Both the position numbers and the translations under genes were made by a program. From Hemicordylus capensis (Eukaryota > Chordata > Lepidosauria > Squamata > Cordylidae): a stretch of 64,000 nt of DNA. The notes under the pieces are model-generated. The model was not told the DNA's origin, ran no database searches, and was given only the letters and a program-made list of their open reading frames with translations. Within the stretch, counting starts at the first letter, position 1. Each line of letters opens with the position of its first letter. Positions 58,387 through 64,000 of this stretch are shown in pieces. The stretch is taken from assembly GCF_027244095.1 (NCBI RefSeq), contig NC_069670.1:15891320-15955319 (forward strand), given 5' to 3'.

Positions 58387-59484
58387 GTAAGCTTGGCTTG
58401 TTCAAGCCGTTTCATTTATACTTCCTGAAATATCACTTTACTGAGACGGTTAGCCTTGTGAGATGGATGCTTGCATTTCCATCTTGTGCTATGGGGTTCT
58501 TGGATTCATCGCCCAATATATTTCTGGGGGTGTTTGAGTCTTCGGATGGTCCAGATGTTGGCTGAGAAGCTAAACATTCTCCTCACATTTGGGCTTCTTT
58601 GGGTGTATCTACCTTACACACTTTAAATTAGTTTGTTATCCTCTCTCCCCCATGAAACCTAAGGGATTTTTGTTGTCTGAGAAGGGGCTAGGGACCTCGA
58701 ATGGAATCCAAACAACATTTCCCAGGATTCCTTGGAGGAAGCCATGACAGTTGACACTGCTATGAAATTATTATCATGCTTTTGGAGTGGTGGAGAGGGC
58801 TGCTCTCAAGGGGTGAATAATATCTGGGCTTAATCCCGGAAGACCAAACTTGGTGAAGCAGAACATAGGAAGCTGCCTTCTACTGAGCCAGACCTTTGAT
58901 CCATCTAGCTGATTGGCAGTGGCTCTCTCAGGTTCCAGGCAGGAGTCTTTCCCAGCCCTACCTGGAGATGCTGCCTGGGACCTTCTGCATGTGAAGTGGG
59001 TTCTCTGCCATGGAGAGATCTTCAGAAGTCTACAGCTTGAATACATTTTGGATGCACAGAATCTGTGGTTGGGCATTCTGGGAGCTATATTCCAAAAACA
59101 GTGGGAGGGTCAAAGTTGAGCAGCCCTGCCCAAGCTCTTCACTTGGTGCATATATATGAGAGGAGTGTGTAGTGGTCAGAGGCCTGAATATGAGCAAGGG
59201 TGGAATCCTTGCTTGTGAAGACAATGCCACCAGAATTTGGCCAATCCAGATTGGAAATTCCACAGGGCTTTGGAGGTGGGGGAACCCTCTTATTACATGC
59301 AAGCCAGAGGAAATGAAGTGAAATGAAATTCTGAAAACCTCACCAGGTTTCACTGGTGGCATCTTGGCTCCTGTGATGGTCCGAGCAAAGTAACAAGATC
59401 CACGACTGAGTATCTTGAGTAAGAGTTCAGTTCTGATGCCTTCTGTTCTGCCAATCTTACAGACTCACCTCCAGCTTTCCAGCC

Positions 59485-59970
59485 ATGGTTTTTAACTGCG
59501 GACCAGCCTGCACCGTCCCATCCTGTGCTTCTACCCCAGTGGTCAGTTTCGACTCTGCAAGGAATGGCTAAGGCTATGGCCTTAGTGGTCTTGGCTATGG
59601 CTATGGCCTTGGTGGCCTTGGCTATGGAGGTCTGGGCTCTGGCTATGGAGCCGTCGAAACTTCTGGCAACCTGGGCACCCTGGCCGGAGTCATCCCTTCC
59701 CCCTTCAACCAGATCCCCCCAGCAGAGGTCGTGATCCAGCCTCCCCCCTTCTTGGTGACCATCCCAGGAGCCATCCTGTCCGCTAGCTGCGAACCCGTCT
59801 CCGTGGGAGGCATCACTCCCTGCGCCATTGGTGGTTCCGGGATTGTAGGATCCGGTCTCTATGGGGGTCTGGGTTATGGTTATAGAACCCTTGGAAGGAG
59901 GAGTGGATATTTTGGAAAGAGGTCTCTCCTGGGGCGCCGTGGAAGCGTCTGTGGGAATGTGTGCATATAA
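59485..59970 (+). pseudogene. Corneous beta-protein pseudogene B3 (premature stop at codon 29)
   Basis: As B1, with the TAA at 59569-59571 and the rest in frame through the core to VCGNVCI. In the places where B2 has private changes, B3 matches B1. ATTAAA at 60453-60458. Confidence 0.9.
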
Positions 59971-60458
59971 ACCTATTAGAGCCAAGAAGAATTTCCACAT
60001 GACCATAGGAACGACCAGGAATGGGCAGCCATGACCTAGAACCATAACTGACGTCAACCCCCTAGATTCAGTCATGCTAAGAGTCTGCTCTCCCATCCAG
60101 CGTCAACAGTAGTTTCCCATTCTCAGCGTGTCTGAAACTCAGGACCCAAGTTTTCTTGACTCTATTTTCCTGTCGCCCTCCGAGTCCCTCCAACATTTTC
60201 ATCTCTCTGTGCTAATTTCGCTCTCTCATCTCCATTAAGATGTAGGCTTCTCTCTCGGGGAAAGAGCCTCTGCGTTTGATGTCTGTACATGAATCTGGAA
60301 AGATTTGCCGGCCTCGGACTTGAAGGAGAGCCCTTGGTTTCTTTCCTCTTTGCTTGTTCTAGAAGATACTAAATGAGGAAGCTGTTCAATTTCTGCACGA
60401 CTCCTGCTCTTTTTTGCTATTACTGTCAAGTGTACTGCTGTTTTTCATGCCTATTAAA
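59971..60458 (+). terminator. 3' UTR and ATTAAA poly(A) signal of B3
   Basis: ATTAAA at 60453-60458, as in B1. Confidence 0.75.
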
Positions 60459-60590
60459 GCATTTTCTGCATCTCAACTCCAGTGTCTATGAATTTGGTTT
60501 CTTCACGTTCCTGTATGTTGTACACCAGTAAAATGGTTAGGGCCAAGTCCAGAGGCCAGGTCCAGAGGCCTGGTGGGGTGAAAGATCCTA

Positions 60591-61126
60591 GGAACACAGA
60601 AAGTTGCTTGATGCTGAGTCAGGACCCTGGTCCACCTCGCTCAGTATTATCTGCTCTGACTGGCAGCAGCTTGTCAAGGTTTCAGGCAGGAGTCTTTCCT
60701 GGCCCTACCTGGAGATGCCTCCTGGGACAGAGCCTGAACTCCTGAATGCAAAGCAGATGCTCCAACCCTGAGCTACAGCCCCATCCTCTAAGCATCAGGA
60801 ATGAGTGATTGCTGTTGATGTATCTCCCATAGCTAAACAACACAGGAGTCCTCACCACTTCTTGGCATTTTGGCTAAGATCACATGTGAACTGAGGGATG
60901 TGGCTTAGCTTATTAGGAACATAGGAAGCTGCCATATACTGAGTCGGACTATTGGTCAATTTAGCTCTGTATTGTCTTCACAGACTGGCAGCGGCCTCTC
61001 CAAGGTTGCAGGCAGGAATCTCTCTCAGCCCTATCTTGGAGATGCTGCCAGGGAGGGAACTTGGAACCTAGATACTCTTCCCAGAGCGGCTCCATCCCCT
61101 AAGGGGGGAATCTCTTACAGTGCTCA
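60591..61126 (-). mobile_element. Two tRNA-derived SINEs
   Basis: Counterparts of 16255-16452 and 16580-16790. Confidence 0.78.
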
Positions 61127-61674
61127 CACTTCTAGTCTCCCTTTCATATGCAACCAGGGTGGACCCTGCTGATCTAAGGGGCCCAGTCATACTTGCTACC
61201 ACCGGACCAGCTCTCCGCTCCTCCCAGCTTGGGTGCCAGCTCCTTTTGGGCTACGACATCAATCATCCCCTTTGTGACTGAGGATGATGAGATTTGTAGT
61301 CCAGCAACATTGGGGAGCCCCAATTTGAGAACCTTTGGCATAGAGAAAGACTCAAGGGGTTACTATCTCAGTATTACTATCAGTTTTTATTACAGCCATT
61401 GGCCAACCAAGAGATAAAAATCAGAATAACAAATATAACTGATATGCACAAATAGTGGCTAATAATTACACACAATGCAACAGTATAGAAGCAGGGTTAC
61501 TATCTCCCCATCTCTTGCATACAGAGCTTTAGACTATAGCCTTCCTCCCTCAAACCCCCGAGATTTCCTCCCTGCTCTACTTAAGCAAGCAGTTCATTAC
61601 AATCAGATAGATTAGCTACAGAACAATCTTACAATATCCTAGAAAACACAACTTCCCGCACCATAAGGTTTCTC

Positions 61675-62050
61675 GGATGGATGGATGGATGGATGGATGG
61701 ATGGATGGATGGATGGATGGATTGCTGTCAAGTTGGTGTCGACACTTAGCGACCACATCGAGAGATTCTCTCTAGGATAATCTGTCTTCCACTTGGCCTT
61801 GAAGGTCTCTCAGTGGTTCATTCACTGTCGTCCTCATTGACGAGTCCATCCACCTTGCTGCTGATCGTCCTCTTCTTCTCTTTCCTCCAATGTTCCCCAT
61901 CATGATGGACTTCTCGATGGGGCTGGGTCTTTGCATAATGTGACCCAAGTATGATCGTTTGAGCCTGGTCATTTGTGCCTCGAGTGAAAATTCTGGATGG
62001 ATTTGTTCTCTGATCCATTTGTTTCCTTTCCTGGCTGCCCATGGTTTCCC
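61675..62050 (-). mobile_element. Bov-B (RTE) LINE, 3' end only
   Basis: Tail of twelve GGAT repeats (61675-61722), the form shared with unit 2. Confidence 0.8.
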
Positions 62051-62469
62051 TATCTGTAGCCTTATCTACTGGCTAGCTACTGTTAACTAGGGATGTGCAC
62101 GAATCAATTTTTTTCATTTCAATTTGGAATCACCCCTGATTTGTTTGGGGTCTGAATCTGACCACCCAAATCACCCCGGATTCCGTTTGTACCCGAATTT
62201 TCCTAATCTGCTTCTGAATCTTAATTGATTGGCTAGCTACTGTTAATTGCTGATGGGTTTTAACCCATTGCCTGCATTGTGAGGGAAAGCAGGCTTAATA
62301 TTGAATAACTAGAGCTTGGCATGAAATTAATCTTCTCGACCGGGAAGATTCAATGACAAGGGAGTCATCGATCTATAAGAACACTGATTATAAAATTGGC
62401 GGTATAAGAAAACGTGTCCCTACTAGACTAGTATTGGTTTGCATTTGAATGGGAGACTACACATAAGAC

Positions 62470-63303
62470 ATTCCCCTTAGGAGATGGGGCCGCTCTGGGA
62501 AGAACACCTCCATGCTTGCAGGCAGACACTCTCAAGGTCCCTCTGTGCCATCTCTAGTTAGGCCTGCAAGATACTTTTGCCTGTGACCTTGGAGAAGATG
62601 CTGCCCATCTACGTAGACAATACTGAGCTAGATGGACCCATGGTCTGACTTGGTCTAAGGCAACTCCTTATGGTCCTAGAACACAGGCACATAGGAAGCT
62701 GCCTCAAACTGAGTCAGACCCTTGGTCATCAAGTTCAGTATTGTCAGCACTGGCTGGCAGCAGCTATTGCAGGCAGGAGTCTCTCCTAACCCTACCTAGA
62801 GATGCTGCCAGGGACTGAACCTGGAATTCCCAGCATGCAAAGCAGACACTCTTCCACTGAGCTATAGCCCCAAACCCCATGAAAGCTTGCTTGACTACTA
62901 GGAGGGCCCAACAGGAGATAATACCAAGAGTTGCACTGGGTTATGCCCTTATAAAAGCTGTTAAATTGATACCCCTGAAGGGTCATGAGCTGTTAATTGG
63001 CATGGCTGTGGTGGGAGGTGGGGAGTGGGGAGTGGTGGCAGAGACCCACACATGATGCAACAGGACTATATCACCCCTGAGTATTGGCCACTGTGGAAAA
63101 CCATTGGTCCATCTAACTCAGTATTGTCTACACTGATTTGCAGCAGCACTCCAAGATTAGAGACAAGAAACTTTCCCAGCCCTACTTGGAGATGCCAGAG
63201 CTTGAATCTGGGACTTTCTGCATGCCAACATTCGGATGTTCTTGGAACCTTCTGCTCTTCCCAGAGCGGCTCCATCCTGAAGGGAATTTCTTAAAAGTGC
63301 TCA
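62470..63303. mobile_element. Cluster of three tRNA-derived SINEs
   Basis: Counterpart of 18110-18920. It keeps the 23 bases (within CATGGCTGTGGTGGGAGG, near 63002) that are missing from units 1 and 2. Confidence 0.75.
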
Positions 63304-63763
63304 GATATGGTCTCCCATTCAAATGCAAGCAGAGGAGATCCTGCTCAGCTAATGGGACAAGTCATGCTTGCTACCACAAGATCAGCTCTCCTCCCATTAG
63401 GGGGATGGAGAGGTGGGGTTATGGCTCCCCAACTGTGGCGGCTATTTCAGTGGTGGTGGGGCAGAGATAGTTTAGTAGAGGGGAAGCGAAAACAGAAACT
63501 TAATAACAGTATCCCCTTCCAGCTGCCTTGTCAGTTCTTTGAACTTGGGGAGCAGTGCCAACTGCCCACAGAACCTCACCTTGTTCTTTTGCAATGCCAG
63601 TCCAGTCCAAAATAAAACAGAAATTATTTATGATCTGATAATGGATGAGGGATACAATCTGGTGTCTGTTACAGAAACCTGGTTGAGGGAGGCTAGTGGC
63701 TCAATTTGGTCCCAGCTTCTCCCTCCAGGATACTATTAAAAAGTCTGGGAGCCAGTGTAGCAG

Positions 63764-64000
63764 ATAGTGTTAGTGTTAGTGTTAGTGTTAGTGTTAGTGT
63801 TAGTGTTAGTGTTAGTGTTAGTGTTAGTGTCAGGGTCAGGGTCAGGGTCAGGGTCAGGGTCAGGGTCAGGGTCAGGGTCAGAATCAGCTTCAAGGTCAGT
63901 ATCAGGGTTAGGGTTAGGGTTAGGGTTAGGGTTAGGGTTAGGGTTACAGTTCATATCAGGTTAGGGTCAGGGTCAGGGTCAGGGTCAGGGTCAGGGTTAT
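63764..64000 (+). repeat. Telomere-like hexamer minisatellite, cut by window end
   Basis: Ten TTAGTG, then TCAGGG and TTAGGG blocks. The longest TTAGTG block of the three units. Confidence 0.95.

Larger units (their letters stand above)
44095..64000. repeat. Tandem unit 3 of about 22 kb (cut by window end)
   Basis: Third copy, truncated by the window end inside the hexamer minisatellite. About 2 kb, expected to include the coding exon of its own C gene, lie beyond the window. It holds exon 1 of C2, then A3, D3 and B3. The array therefore continues to the right, and the C remnant at base 1 shows that it also continues to the left. Confidence 0.95.

Overview
The window is nuclear DNA from a squamate reptile, most likely a lizard. 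The genes are glycine-rich corneous beta-proteins (squamate beta-keratins) with the usual layout: TATA box, short non-coding exon 1, one intron of about 1.1 to 1.2 kb in the 5' UTR, and a single coding exon. The repeats agree with this: a Sauria SINE, a 3' end of a Bov-B (RTE) LINE, many tRNA-derived SINE copies and short hAT-like elements. The region is probably part of the beta-protein cluster of the epidermal differentiation complex; that placement is inference.

The 64 kb are three head-to-tail copies of one unit of about 22 kb: unit 1 at 1-21935, unit 2 at 21936-44094, and unit 3 from 44095 to the window end, where it is cut. Differences between units are sparse, so the array is young or homogenised. 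Each unit carries gene A (+), promoter remnant D (-), pseudogene B (+) and gene C (-). The promoter and exon 1 of each C gene lie in the first 1 kb of the next unit. The first 820 bases are therefore the 5' part of a C gene whose coding exon lies left of base 1.

Five coding exons are intact: A1 4784-5344, C1 21188-21667, A2 26861-27394, C2 43353-43832 and A3 49085-49576. All three B copies (15149-15634, 37301-37786, 59485-59970) carry the same TAA at codon 29 but keep promoter, splice sites and poly(A) signal. D is a TATA box and exon 1 with a splice donor but no coding exon; in unit 1 an 88-bp deletion has also removed its TATA box.

C and A are transcribed head to head from about 2.8 kb of shared upstream DNA. 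D and B have the same divergent arrangement, and the D and C promoters share a TATA-centred motif. The simplest reading is that the 22-kb unit is itself a doubled divergent gene pair in which one pair has decayed. This older duplication, the later tripling, and the B-like middle of A3 are the main results.

Between the genes there is only non-coding DNA: interspersed repeats, microsatellites and a minisatellite of TTAGGG-like hexamers. I saw no RNA gene, CRISPR array, intact transposase, reverse transcriptase or viral gene.
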